A DNA stretch of 64,000 nucleotides from Achatina immaculata (GCA_009760885.1 CM019699.1:45661768-45725767); one strand, 5' to 3'; positions 24,165-35,489 are shown, counted from the first letter of the stretch. The notes: generated from the sequence alone by a model not told the origin. A program made the numbers and translations.

Positions 24165-24530
24165 AATACAGGTTGCATGTAGCACTGAATAACTCTCCTT
24201 CTGGTGTGCATCGACATTTCATGTAGCACTGAATAACTCTCCTTCTGGTGTGCATCGACATTTCATGTAGCACTGAATAACTCTCTTTCTGGTGTGCATC
24301 GACATTTCATGTAGCACTGAATAACTCTCTTTCTGGTGTGCATCGACATTTCATGTAGCACTGAATAACTCTCCTTCTGGTGTGCATCGACATTCCATGT
24401 AGCACTGAATAACTCTCTTTCTGGTGTGCATCGACATTTCATGTAGCACTGAATAACTCTCTTTCTGGTGTGCATCGACATTCCATGTAGCACTGAATAA
24501 CTCTCTTTCTGGTGTTCACCGACAGAGCTT
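24165..24530. repeat. 44-bp minisatellite inside LINE ORF, about 8 copies
   Basis: The unit contains atttcatgtagcactgaata and actctctttctggtgtgcat. On the - strand successive units alternate frame because 44 is not a multiple of three. It derives from the RKRVIQCYMK coding segment of the surrounding LINE. Confidence 0.93.
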
Positions 24531-24600
24531 TGTTCCATGTTTTCCCTTTTCATAAATGCTGGCTTGGCCTGGGCTGTTCTGTTCCTTGTTTCAGTTTCTG

Positions 24601-25122
24601 ATGTGAAAGTGAAATTTGAAACCGAAATAAAAACTGTATACTCTTAAACAAATTTTGTAAATTTTCAGTAAGAAATCCTAAAATTTCAGTGGTCTGAAAA
24701 ACGAATCGCATTTAATCGGGACATCAGAAATTGGGCACTATATGTATATACATATATTGTTTAGCGCAAAGGAAGCCGTATATGACAAGGTATATTTCAA
24801 TCGTGGAAAAAACAAACAAACAAACAAACAAACAGACAGAAGGCGTTTACAAAGCAAGAAGTGGAATAAGGAAACAGCTACGAAAACTAGAAAGTGTTAA
24901 TAAATCAGGAACAGCTAGGTCAACTCGAGCTTTCGGAAATCATAGAAACGGGAGGGAGTTGTTGATCCATTGCTACCAGCTTTCAAGACAGACGTGTAAC
25001 AGGATGATGTTACAACATATAAAACCGTCTTAAAACATGATGGGTGTATCTTTTGTATCTAACTTTTAGCACATTAGACCACATAAAATCACAAGAAGAT
25101 AATGTAAACAAAATAGTTGCCA

Positions 25123-25123
<1 letters not shown>
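24601..25123. other. Unassigned spacer with (CAAA)n
   Basis: AT-rich, with a short (CAAA)n tract at about 24810-24835. No gene is recognised. Confidence 0.5.
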
Positions 25124-25201
<78 letters not shown>

Positions 25202-25229
25202 GTGTGTGTGTGGTGTGTGTGTGTGTGTT
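25124..25229. repeat. Compound (AT)n(AG)n(TG)n microsatellite
   Basis: Three dinucleotide runs are joined end to end. Confidence 0.95.
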
Positions 25230-25259
25230 TGTGAATAGATAATGCTCTTCATTCTCACT

Positions 25260-25450
25260 AAAAAATTCTCCTCCTCCTCTCTTCTTCTTCTTCTTCTGTC
25301 GGGTTTTGGTCTCATCATCCCCTACACTGGTCCATGGCTCCGGGCCTGCACGTGCCTGTGTTTTGTGGGAGAGGTAAACAGATCCCGCGTGGAGTCGCCT
25401 CCAGGTTTCCGCCGTCTGGCCCCGGCTGTCTCCCACTGACCTACATCAGC
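25260..25450 (-). mobile_element. Second SINE-like repeat (family Y) with (TTC)n
   Basis: A ctcctcctcttcttcttc tract leads into a GC-richer body (tgtcgggttttggtctcatc, ggctccgggcctgcacgtgc, gtctggccccggctgtctcc). The layout resembles family X, a simple GAA tail on the - strand plus a ~150-bp body, but the body sequence is different. Only one copy is present, so the mobile-element call is inference. Confidence 0.45.
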
Positions 25451-25669
25451 ATTTCTGTACGCACACCAGTCTCCCTACACAGCTCTGTCATCAGCCTGCT
25501 TAAGACGTCTTAAATGCCAGTCAAAAAAACCAGGTCAGTGCCTGTGTGAAAAGAAATTCTGAGCAACATTTTACACATAAAGATGAGCGCTTCAAGTCCA
25601 GTTTTCCCTCAGAAGAGATTGTTGTTGTTGCTGATGATGATATCATTGCTGTTGTCTTGAGCTCGCTGG

Positions 25670-26395
25670 AACCTAGTGCTAACTCTGTTGTTCTATTGTC
25701 TTAAGTTCTACAGTAAGGCCAAGTGCTAGCTATATTGTTCTATTGTCTTAAGTTCTACAGTAAGGCCAAGTGCTAGCTATATTGTTCTATTGTCTTAAGT
25801 TCTACAGTAAGGCCAAGTGCTAGCTATATTGTTCTATTGTCCTAAATTCTATGGTAGGACCTACAGTTAGCTCTGTTGCTTTATAAGTTCTATGGTTGAA
25901 CCAAATGTTAGCTCTTGTTCTATTTTCTTAAGTTCTATAGTAGAACCCAATGTTAGCTCTTGTTCTATTTTCTTAAGTTCTATAGTAGAACCAAATGTTT
26001 AGCTCTTGTTCTATTTTCCTAAGTTTTATAATAGAACCAAATGCTAGTTCTGTAGTTCTGTTTTCCTAAAGTTGTTTAGTAAGACTAAGTGCTAACTCTC
26101 TTATTTTATTTTCCTAACTTCTTTAATAGCACAAAATGCTAGCTCTGTTGTTCTATTTTCCTAAACTTCTTTAGTAAGACCACTCACTAGTTCCTTTTCA
26201 CTGTTTTTTAAGTTTTATAGTAAGACCCAGTGCTAGCTCTGTTGTTCTATTCATGAAATTTCTAAAGTAAGACCCAGTGCTAGCTCGTTCTATTCTTGAA
26301 AGTTCTACACAAAACCAAGTGCTAGCTTTGCTGTTCTATTTTTGAAAGTTCTATGCTAAGCCCAAGTGCTAGCTCTATTTCCTTCTTGAAAACTG
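25670..26395. repeat. 47-bp minisatellite, about 15 diverged copies
   Basis: The unit runs through ctagctatattgttctattg, tcttaagttctacagtaagg, ccaagtg. The first four copies are almost identical. Later ones drift strongly and vary in length. Confidence 0.9.
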
Positions 26396-26404
26396 TAATG
26401 ATCT

Positions 26405-27900
26405 ATACTTGCTGTCCATGTTATTCTATTGTTCTGTTTGTGTTCTGTGAGTTTTCTAGATTTTCAACTGGCAGCACAGCATCATCATCATCATCATCAT
26501 CATCATTATTTGTCGCATCAGATGTTATCATGCTTCTCCATCTTGCACGGTCCTTGGTGTTTCTGATTAATCCAGACACTTTTCTTCTTCCACGCCACTT
26601 GGTCAGTACACTGAGATATTTCTCTCTTGCCTTCCTTCTCTTTCTTTTTCCTTTGAATTTTCCATACGTCACTAGGTTCTCCAACTTCTGTCTTCTCATG
26701 ACATGTCCAAGTTCTCCAACTTCTGTCTTCTCATGACATGTCCAAGTTCTCTAACTTCTATCTTCTCATAACATCTCCAAGTTCTCTAACTTCTATCTTC
26801 TCATAACATCTCCAAGTTCTCCAACTTCTATCTTCTCATGACATCTCCAAGTTCTCTAACTTCTGTCTTCTCATGACATCTCCAAGTTTTCCAACTTCTA
26901 TCTTCTCATGACATCTCCAAGTTCTCTAACTTGTCTTCTCATAACATGTCCAAGTTCTCTAACTTTTATCTTCTCATAACATGTCCAAGTTCTCTAACTT
27001 CTATCTTCTCATGACATGTCCAAGTTTCCTAACTTCTGTCTTCTCATGACAAGTCCAAGTTCTCCAGTTTTTGTCTTCTCATGACATCTCCAAGTTCTCC
27101 AACTTCTGTCTGGTCATGATATGTCCAAGTTTTCCAAATTTTGTCTTCTCATGACATCTCCAAGTTCTCCAACTTCTGTTTTCTCATGACATGTCCAGGT
27201 TTCCCAACTTTTGTCTTCTCATGACATGTCCAAGTTCTCCAGTTTTTGTCTTCTCATGACATCTCCAAGTTCTCTAACTTCTGTCTTCTCATGACATCTC
27301 CAAGTTCTCTAACTTCCGTCTTCTCATGACATCTCCAAGTTCTCTAACTTCTGTCTTCTCATAACATGTCCAAGAAAGTTTGATTTATCTCTTTTCTTAT
27401 CATTTTAAATAGTTTTTGTTGTTTTGAAATTTGTTTGAGGACCTCTTCGTTTGTTTCTCTGTCTGTCCAGGGTATTTGTTGTATCTTTCTCCAGAACTAT
27501 ATCTCCGTCTGTCCAGGGTATTTGTTGTATCTTTCTCCAGAACTATATCTCCGTTGTTTTCAATTTCTTTGTCATCTTTTTGTTGACTGTCCAAGTTTCA
27601 CAATCATGTACAGCAATGCTGGTTCTACATAGCACCGAAATACTCTTGTCCTCGCTTTTAGGGACATTTTCTTATTTGTTAGTATCATCTTCATGTCATT
27701 AAAAAGTTGCCTTTGTCTTACCTGTTCATGACTTTATTTCATTTGTGCACTTGCCATCAGCTGTTATTGTTGTTCCACGGTAGCTGAATTTATTTACTTG
27801 TCTCGCGTCTTCCTCTGTGAAACTGCATTATCATGGAGTTTGATATTATTAACTGCTCAGCACTTTCTGGTGGTCGTACCAGTAGTCTGTGGATCGAGTC
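26405..27900 (-). pseudogene. LINE-B copy with an internal 35-bp minisatellite
   Basis: On the - strand, from about 27900 down, the frame fragments read RQLFNDMKMILTNKKMSL, VFRCYVEPALLYM, a YSSGERYNKYPGQ block, and after the array MRRQKLENLVTYGKFKGK, REKYLSVLTKWRG, LIRNTKDRARWRSMITSDA and a (GAT)n tail (atc run near 26483). These are successive blocks of a reverse-transcriptase carboxy-terminal region. The coding sequence is broken by stops, a 46-bp duplication at about 27463-27555 and about 0.7 kb of tandem repeat. Confidence 0.85.
26690..27375. repeat. 35-bp minisatellite grown from LINE-B coding sequence, about 19 copies
   Basis: The unit is gttctctaacttctgtcttc plus tcatgacatctccaa. On the - strand it corresponds to the GHVMRRQKLENL segment of the surrounding LINE, and both array edges pass directly into the normal LINE sequence. 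This is an in-place expansion rather than an inserted repeat. Confidence 0.93.
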
Positions 27901-28099
27901 TCAGTAAATCTCTTATCATTTTTCTTTCACGTCTAAAGTACTTTGTCTGTTGTTTCTCGAAGCTGTCCCGGCTGCGTTGTGCAGTGTTACTTTTCCGTGT
28001 CGAAGAGCTGTTGTTTGTTTACGTGAAAAATGTGTACATGAAACCTTAGAAGATGCCGCACCATTTATCACCAGACAGCTGATACTCTGCTACGAACTG
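27901..28099. other. Unassigned spacer
   Basis: No recognised feature is seen. It may contain further degraded LINE sequence on the - strand. Confidence 0.4.
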
Positions 28100-29060
28100 T
28101 AGCGAACGGAAACTATTACATACTGAGCAAGAAATAAGGAAACTAGATACTATTACATACTAAACAAGAAGTATAGTGGGAGGAAACTATCACATCTTCA
28201 ACAAGAATTATACAAACCAGAAAGTATCACATTTTTCAGCAAAAATTTATAGAAACCGGAGACTATGGCATGTTTCAACAAAAATTTATAAAAAAATCAG
28301 AAACTATAACATCTTTTATGAAGAATTACAGAAACCAGAAACTATCATGTCTTTAGGTAAGAATTATAAAAATCAGAAACTATAACATCTTTTATGAAGA
28401 ATTACAGAAACCAGAAACTATCATGTCTTTAGGTAAGAATTATAAAAATCAGAAACTATAACATCTTTTATGAAGAATTACAGAAACCAGAAACTATCAC
28501 GTCTTTAGGTAAGAATTATAAAAATTAGAAGCTATCACATCTTTCAACAAGAATTACAGAGACCAGAAACTATCACGTCTTTAGGTAATAATTATAAAAA
28601 TCAGAAACTATCACATCTTTCAACAAGAATTACAGAAACCAGAAACTATCACGTCTTTAGGTAAGAATTATAAAAATTAGAAGCTATCACATCTTTCAAC
28701 AAGAATTACAGAAACCAGAAACTATCACGTCTTTAGGTAATAATTATAAAAATCAGAAACTATAATATCTTTTATGAAGAATTACAGAAACCAGAAACTA
28801 TCCTGTCTTTAGGTAAGAATTATAAAAATCAGAAACTATAACATCTTTTATGAAGAATTACAGAAACCAGAAACTATCACGTCTTAGGTAAGAATTATAA
28901 AAATTAGAAACTATCACATCTTTCAAGAAGAATTACAGATACCAGAAACTATTACATCTCACTACAAGCATTCTAGAAATCAGAAACTGTCACGTCTTTT
29001 CATTAGAATTATTACAATCAGAAGCTATCACATCTTTCAAAAAGAATTATAGTAATTAAG
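28100..29060. repeat. 38-bp minisatellite with 76-bp dimeric order
   Basis: Two related 38-bp monomers alternate: one with attacagaaaccagaaac and gtctttaggta, the other with attataaaaatcagaaac and catcttttatga or catctttcaaca. The dimer is the amplified unit over most of the array (about 25 monomers). Confidence 0.9.
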
Positions 29061-29454
29061 AAATATAATATTTGGCAAAAACGTAAAATATCAACTAAAA
29101 CTAGTCATATTTTACATCATGGCCTATAAAAAGTAGCATTTACTACATATCCGAACATAAATTGTAGTAAGTATGTAATCACTGACCAGAGAAATTGAAA
29201 TATATTCTGGAAAAAAAAAAAATACTCAAAAGAAGTGTTTTCTCTTGAGGAGACAAGCACAACTCCAGCGAAATGGTGGGACATGAAACAGAATCTGGAA
29301 TCATCATCTTGTTGCTGTCTTGTTGTGACATTCCGGTGTCTCCGTACTGCATGGTCCCGTGCCAAACGCTGCTGTTTCCGTTCTGTGATACACTGTTTCT
29401 AAATACAGTTTGTAATTTCCCCAAGAGTTTTCATTCTTTGCTTTATAAGATCTT
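29061..29454. other. Unassigned spacer
   Basis: No gene is recognised. A poly-A run lies near 29211-29222. Confidence 0.5.
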
Positions 29455-29690
29455 CGTCTTCTTCTTCTTCTTCTTCTCTTTCTTCTTCTTCTTCTTCTCT
29501 TTCTTCTTCTTCTCTTTTCTTCTTCTTCTTCTCTTTCTTCTTCTTCTCTTTCTTCTTCTTCTTCTCTTTCTTCTTCTTCTTCTCTTTCTTCTTCTTCTTC
29601 TCTTTCTTCTTCTTCTTCTTCTTCTCTACTAAGCCTGTTACTAGGGCACCAGCGAAGAGCTGGGATGGCCAACTGCAGCTATATATGGAT
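29455..29690 (-). mobile_element. (TTC)n tract joined to a family X fragment
   Basis: About 170 bp of TTC with regularly spaced TTTC interruptions run directly into ctactaagcctgttactagg and a short piece of the family X core ending near 29690. The tract has the same position relative to family X as at 22049 and 48027. Confidence 0.7.
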
Positions 29691-30024
29691 AATTTATTAA
29701 AGCTTCATATAATATTGTAATATTCCAATATTTACTGTCCCTTATAATGTTGAGAGTTTCTGATATTTACTGTCCATTATAATTTGAGAGAATATAAATG
29801 ATACTGTCTTTTAATTCCGGACTTTGAATGATGATTGCTTGGAAGAATCATTGGTCGTCTTTATCTTTTATACGACGAATAGTCCATGTGGCCGCGACAT
29901 TTGATATTTATTGTCACTCTTAAGTTATCAATACACATTACTACTTCTTCTCTTTGTTCACTTCACAAGTTCAGGATGTCGCTACATGTGATACTATATG
30001 ATTCACCACAAGACTGAAATCTTC
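29691..30024. other. Unassigned AT-rich spacer
   Basis: A short local duplication around tttactgtcc..ttataat (about 29728-29790) is the only structure noticed. Confidence 0.5.
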
Positions 30025-30043
30025 ACACACACGCACACACACA

Positions 30044-30092
<49 letters not shown>
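30025..30092. repeat. (CA)n/(CT)n microsatellite
   Basis: Short CA steps are followed by about 45 bp of CT dinucleotides. They adjoin the 3' end of the LINE-D fragment and may be its tail. Confidence 0.92.
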
Positions 30093-30095
<3 letters not shown>

Positions 30096-30420
30096 CCTTA
30101 AGTGCTCAGGGCAAGGGTTTTCAACAAACGCCTGTCCTTTACATTTTTGTCCGCTCTTGCCCAGGTGAGCCCTCTATTGCTCAACATCCTTTCTGTTGTT
30201 CTTCTCCATGTCTCTTTTGGTCTACCCTTACTTCTGCTCCCCTGTGGTGTCCATCTTAGTGCTATTTTTGGTAGTGAGTTGTCAGTCATTCGGAGCACAT
30301 GTCCCAACCATCGCCAGCGTCTTTTCTCAATAATTGCTGTCAGTGGCTTCATCTTAACACACATACAGTCACTATAAACTTCGGATGGCAGAATCAAATT
30401 ATAGTTCATTTTTAATGTTC
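30093..30420 (-). pseudogene. LINE family D 3' fragment
   Basis: The - strand holds an uninterrupted reading frame for a LINE carboxy tail: KPLTAIIEKRRWRWLGHVLR, then SLPKIALRWTPQG, RSKGRPKETWRRTTERML, LTWARADKNVKDR and an end TLALST. It is 5'-truncated near 30420. Intact frame over about 100 codons suggests it is not old. It is different from families A, B and C here. Confidence 0.87.
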
Positions 30421-31202
30421 ACCAAACGAAATTTACATGCGTCAAACTGAGGCATCTCCGAAAGAATTTTACACAAATTCCAAAAATATCAAATCTTCAT
30501 CTCTCACTTTCTAACTTGAAAGACATCTTCTATCTGTCCTAAACTACTTCTGATTCTAAACTGCTTCTCTATCTCCTGAATATCTATTGGCTTTACCTGC
30601 CCATCTGTTCTATCTGGTGCTGCTCTACTATCTATCTTTCTTTCTTTTCTCTGTTTCCCCCTCCAACACTGCATGCCTGACTTATATACCGTAAAGTCAG
30701 TCATCCAATATTACACACCTCTAGATCTTTCTATTGGTCAGCTGGTTTAATATGTATTGAGTGAACATCGAGATAATTCGGTACACTCTCTTTGGCCGTC
30801 CTATTGGTCCGCTGGACTGTTCATGTGTGCGAATTGCAATTCTAAGATTAGCAAATATGCCTCACCTATCAGTAAGTCTGTTGCGTCAAATCTGTCTATT
30901 CAGTTTTCTGGCGCGGACAATCTCTTCTTATCCAGTATCAGATGTTTGCGATACATGACTGGAATTATCAGTCCATTTCTGTTTACACAGTGTCGATATG
31001 TTTGTCTCCATATGTACTGTTTTTATCTGAGTAAATCCTCTTAGTCTTTATCCGTGCTCATTGTCAGCGACTAGTATTTCTAAGTATCTACTTAATTCTG
31101 TCGTAATACTACTAATACTGTGGGAGTGTTCGTCTCCCACAGCTTCTTAAATTATTTACTTCGTTTCTTACCTGCTTTCTATTTATCGATATTAATCATA
31201 AC
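30421..31202. other. Unassigned segment upstream of the GATA gene
   Basis: Frames of up to 95 codons exist on the + strand (30757-31044) but show no recognisable domain. A 12-bp word containing attggtc..gctgg occurs twice (about 30733 and 30804). I cannot assign it. Confidence 0.4.
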
Positions 31203-31318
31203 TAATGGATGCAGCAGCAGCAGGCCATCTTGCTCACAACCGAGAGGCCTACAGGAGTGCTGTTTGGGAGGCAAAGTTCCGCAAGGGATATGCAAATGAA
31301 TGAATGAATCATAATTAT
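31203..31318 (+). pseudogene. LINE family E 3' stub
   Basis: The + strand encodes a short LINE end, MDAAAAGHLAHNREAYRSAV then WEAKFRKGYANE, followed by a (GAAT)n tail at about 31298-31313. The same end, on the opposite strand, appears at 44175-44290 and 57863-57965. Confidence 0.82.
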
Positions 31319-32296
31319 AATAGAAATGCTAATAACAATAATAACAACATTAATAACAATAATAGTGTCCTAATATACAAGGCTATAATAACACTCATAA
31401 CTTACAAGGCACTATGTTACATTCACTTGAAGAGCTGAAGTCACAGCTGTTTCCTTTATTTTGACACGACTGAGGTGGATTTGTTTAATTATGATATGTA
31501 AATAACAAACGTTTCATCTATATGTATGCTGAGTTTATGTGATATGTGTGGCTAATACGATCATATATGCTTGCAGGCAACATCGAGAAGATAACGCCAT
31601 GAACGTGCTGGACTCCACAAGGAATAAGCTAAACAGGAATTTGAGAATCTGAGACCTGGATCTTCCATGGCTTTGGCATGACAGGAAAGATCTTCCTTTG
31701 ACATCTTTTTTTTCCCCCAAGATTTCCTGCTGTCGATGACTGGATCTTCCTAGAGACTGTAGTCGCATGGATGAGATCTTTTAAGAGATTTAGCCACTTC
31801 TTTCTGCGTGAAGGATTTAGCCGTTTAACCAATCGTGTCCTTGTGTCCGTCTGAGTGTGGACCTTTGAACAGTGGATTTAAGAAGCAGACTGACAGAAGG
31901 ATAATATGTCGCTGTCTATATTGTAAGAAAGAGCTGCACAAATATTCGGCTAAAGTAACCAGAACACGTAACGGAAACCACTGGTTTCAAGAATCATAAG
32001 AATGCTTCAGTGATCTCGTCCGCCATTATTTACTACCACCTGGTCGGACAGATAGCTACTGCCTGTTTTTTGTTCTTTGCGCGTGAACCTTTTTGGGTCA
32101 ACGACCAGTAAGCGGAGCAAGAATTCACTTCCTTGGCAACATCACATGTCAATCACCCCCGTTATGCAAGTGATTGCCCGCTTCTGAAGCTGCATTCATA
32201 ATAGAAGATATCAAGCGCGGCCTGACGAGGACAAGATAACAAACATATCCCAGGTATCGTTAACTTAAGAAGCCGACCTTGAACCCTGAAATTGGC
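31319..32296 (+). promoter_or_regulatory. Putative GATA 5' flank and 5' untranslated region
   Basis: This is about 1 kb of mostly non-repetitive DNA before the GATA start. Perfect WGATAR motifs occur at 31589-31594 (agataa), 32050-32055 (agatag) and 32234-32239 (agataa). GATA genes often autoregulate, so these are candidate sites. A possible splice acceptor (tatgcttgcag) ends at about 31576 and could begin a 5' untranslated exon. The transcription start cannot be placed. Confidence 0.4.
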
Positions 32297-32522
32297 ATGG
32301 CAATGACTGCTGAGCAACACCACCCACCGGCATGGCTGGGACACACAGTCGACCCCATTCGCATGAGCACTGGGTTCGAACCCACGACGTCTGGTCTGCT
32401 GCCTTCCGAGGATATAAGTGACATGTTTTTCCCGCACTCTCTGGACTCGACCAGCGGCCCCATGTACTCGCCGTACTGCTCTACCTCGGCCAGGTCTATG
32501 CACGGCTACAGATCAGCGCACG
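32297..32522 (+). CDS. GATA2/3: GATA2/3-class transcription factor, first coding exon
   Basis: This encodes about 75 residues of the amino-terminal transactivation region of a zinc-finger transcription factor. The start atggcaatgactgctgag has G at -3 and +4. The first residues (MAMTAEQHHPPAWL) parallel the vertebrate GATA2/3 amino end, and SEDISDMFFPHSLDS, MYSPY, AR and YRSAH align with the DVFFNHLDS..Y..AR..Y.PAH stretch of GATA2. The exon ends CAC G|gtaaat at 32522, leaving phase 1, the same position as the first coding exon of vertebrate GATA2/3. Joined to 50138 the junction codon is Val. The start is the less certain part: positions about 32370-32400 include gggttcgaaccc, a motif also found in tRNA-derived SINEs, so the middle of this exon may contain exapted repeat. 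Confidence 0.78.
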
Positions 32523-33170
32523 GTAAATACCATCATGTGCCGTGTACTGTCTTATTTATCTTGGATATAAGGTCTGTTAACATTTAGGTTTTGACGACAG
32601 CTAGACCCCCCCCTCCCCCTACCCCCCCCCCCCCCCCCCCTTACACTCTGCTATCTTTCATGATACATTTAAATAAAGATTCTATTTGAAGTTCTGACTT
32701 GTCGGTAAGCTGGCTGGTTGGCCAGATAGCTAGTTGGTTGTCTGGTTGGTTGCGTGGTTGGCAAGCATGTTGGCTAGCATTCTGAATCTGCAGTCTTGAG
32801 TTCTCTTATCTCAGCCCTGTAGTAAAGAGTTTGACCACCCGCCCCCCCCCAAAAAAAAAATACTCATCAATTTGGACATAGCAGAGTGCAGTAGCCATCT
32901 TTAAATCCTGTTATGGTTCCGAGGGTCGTGTTTGATATAGTTGGACACTTGTACATGAACCTCAGACATAATATTATTTTCTGTTCTTGAGTTGTGTTTT
33001 CATTTATAATTAATAATTTGTGAGTTGTGTTCTTGCCTCTAGCAACTTGAAATCTGCCTCCCCCTCCCCCGAAACTGTCATTTTTGTTTAGTTTTGTTTT
33101 TTGTTTATCAATGTATGTTATGATTGCTGTCTTTGTCAAACGAGGGCTGACTTTCATGTCGGGTTGTGTG
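32523..33170 (+). other. Start of the 17.6-kb GATA intron
   Basis: The donor is gtaaatac. The region has poly-C (about 32610-32640), an imperfect ggttggc tetranucleotide-like tract (32705-32780) and a poly-A run near 32850. No exon is seen. Confidence 0.6.
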
Positions 33171-33172
33171 CC

Positions 33173-33380
<208 letters not shown>

Positions 33381-33579
33381 AATGTTTTTGACTACTTATA
33401 AAGGTTATAAAAGTATAAACTTGTGCACATATGTAAGTGTGTACATGTGTATGTAATGTATTATGTATATATGTGTACGTGTATAAATACATACATAGTA
33501 GGGAACGTGAAGAGATTGGTCATATGACTGAATATAAACATAATGAAGCTAATATGAGGTGGGGGAAGCACATATATGA

Positions 33580-33840
33580 GGAACGAGGGAGAGAGAGAGA
33601 GAGAGAGAGAGAGCGGGGGGGGGGGGGGAGAGAAAAAAGAGAGGGAGGAAGGTAGCGAGAGAAAAGGATAAAGAATGGGAGACAGAGAAAGAGAGAGATA
33701 AACAGACTGGGTATTTCAGAAACGAAAGAGGGGAAAAGAGACGGAGGAAAGTAAAGAAAGATAAAGAAAAAGAATAAGAGAGAGAGAGAATGAGAGAGAG
33801 AGAAAGAAATGAGAGAGAAACGAATGAAGAGACATGGAGG
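33580..33840. repeat. GA-rich purine tract with poly-G
   Basis: A (GA)n run is followed by about 13 G and then 220 bp of imperfect GA/GAAA sequence. Confidence 0.85.
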
Positions 33841-34750
33841 AGTACCAACTCTTAAATCAGCAAAAGAAAATCAAGTCTCCACATAGTCCAGCTCTTCTGT
33901 CTCCAGGACATTAAAAAAAAACCCCGCTGAAGTAACAAGAGATTTACTTAATCCCAGAGAAAATTCATCATCGAGAATCCCAGGAACCGGCAAGAACATT
34001 CTAGAACAGACCAAGAAGAAATCAGAACATCCAAGCCTAAATTGTGGTTTGAAAAAAAAAATGGAAGGTCTCAGAAATGTAACTCAAGAACTAACTCCCC
34101 GTCATGCAAAACTACAAGAAATTACTGGATAAAAAAATAAAAAAACGCTTATGTTTATCTTCAGTTGGGTAAAATCGACAGAAGATAAAATCGACAGAAG
34201 ATAAAATCACCAGAAGGAGCAGATTTCAGCCTGCGATGTATGTAACTTCTTGGATAAGTTTTCTTGGCGAAGCTAATATTTTCTGACGGGTATCTACTTC
34301 CTGATCTTGGACAAAGATAGAATTTGGGAGGCAGATGGTAAGGCGGCAGATACTAGACCATGTCTAGCGGGTCTGCTGGTGGTCTTAGTCCAGAGATAAC
34401 GAAAGAACTCGAAACTTCTACGCAGGTAGGAGGCCGGATCGAAATCGACACCAGAACTATATTATCCCTTAATTTTCAAGTCAGTTTTTCACTAATATCG
34501 GTGAACTTCACTTGAGATGAAGTGGAGTCTCCACAGGACGATGGACAGATGTATGGAACAAGAACAATGATTAGAGTGTGTGCTACAAAAAATTATGAGA
34601 ACCATCGTAATCTTGTGTGTACTATTCGGTGGCGTTGTTTGTCTCTGAGATAATTCCTCATCAGAGGAGGCGAGGTAGTGTGCTCTTTTGTCATAACCAG
34701 ATTTATGGAGGCGTCAGTGTAGAAGTAATATACTAGGAGGTGATCCAAAC
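33841..34750. other. Unassigned intronic sequence
   Basis: Nothing is recognised beyond three copies of a gacagaagataaaatc word near 34180-34215. Confidence 0.5.
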
Positions 34751-35402
34751 GGTTTCTTTCTTTCTTTCTTTCTTTCCTTCTTTCTTTCATTTCTTTCTCT
34801 CTTTCTGTCTTTCTTATCATTTCTTTCTTTTGTTTGTTTGTTTCTTTCTTCCTTTCTTATGTGTCTTTCTTTTGTTTGTGTGTTCGTTTGTTTGTTTCTT
34901 TTGTTTCTTTGTTTACTTGTTCGTTTTTTTTCTTTCTCTTGTTTGTTTGTTTTTCTTTTCTTTCTTTCTTTTGTTTGTTTGTTTCTTTTTGTTTCGTTTG
35001 TTTGTTTCTTTGTTTGTTTCTTTTCTTTCTTTTGTTTATTTGTTTCTTTCTTTCGTTTCCTTCTTTTGCTTTTATGTTTGTTTCTTTTATTTCTTTGTTT
35101 GTTTTTCTTCTTTTGTTTGTTTATTTGTGTATTTTCTTTCTTTTGTTTGTTTGTTTATTTTGTTTCTTTTAATTCTTTTGTTTGTTTGTTTCTTTCTTTT
35201 TTATGTTCGTTTGTTTGTTTCTTTTCTTTCCTTTGTGTGTTTCTTTGTTTTTTTGTTTCTTTTCTTTCTTTTGTTTGTTTCTTTCATTTATTCGTTTCCT
35301 TGTTTGTTTCTTTTCTTTCTTTTGTTTGTTTCTTTCATTTATTCGTTTCCTTGTTCGTTACTTTTCTTTCTTTTGTTTGTTTGTTTCTTTCTTTCTTTCC
35401 CT
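34751..35402. repeat. 650-bp T-rich polypyrimidine tract (TTTC/TTTG)
   Basis: Almost pure TTTC and TTTG tetranucleotides. The tract gives several overlapping Phe/Leu/Cys/Val frames of up to 236 codons, which are compositional artefacts. Confidence 0.92.
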
Positions 35403-35489
35403 GAGCAAGAACAAAATGTTTTTGATTTCTTTGCATATTTGCTTCATTAACGAGCGGAAAAAAACAAGAACAAAAACTAATGACATGGC

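Larger units (their letters stand above)
23777..24600 (-). pseudogene. LINE-B-like fragment with two internal minisatellites
   Basis: On the - strand the reverse transcriptase tail reads from a QAKPAFMK region through RKRVIQCYMK, LTESAQNLLEASEMWLLRK, MMRIPWTAKK, SRFVGHVLRR, and on to a KTRYLTD end. Two stretches of this coding sequence have become tandem arrays: the RKRVIQCYMK region as a 44-bp unit and the SEMWLLRKMT region as a 30-bp unit. Frameshifts occur throughout. It is related to the 26.4-27.9 kb copy. Confidence 0.82.

Noticed and set aside
29304..29672. Glu/Arg-rich frame on the - strand
   Set aside because: It is translated from the (TTC)n tract beside family X.
34740..35450. 236-codon Phe/Cys/Leu-rich frame
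   Set aside because: It is translated from a TTTC/TTTG polypyrimidine tract; overlapping frames look equally protein-like.
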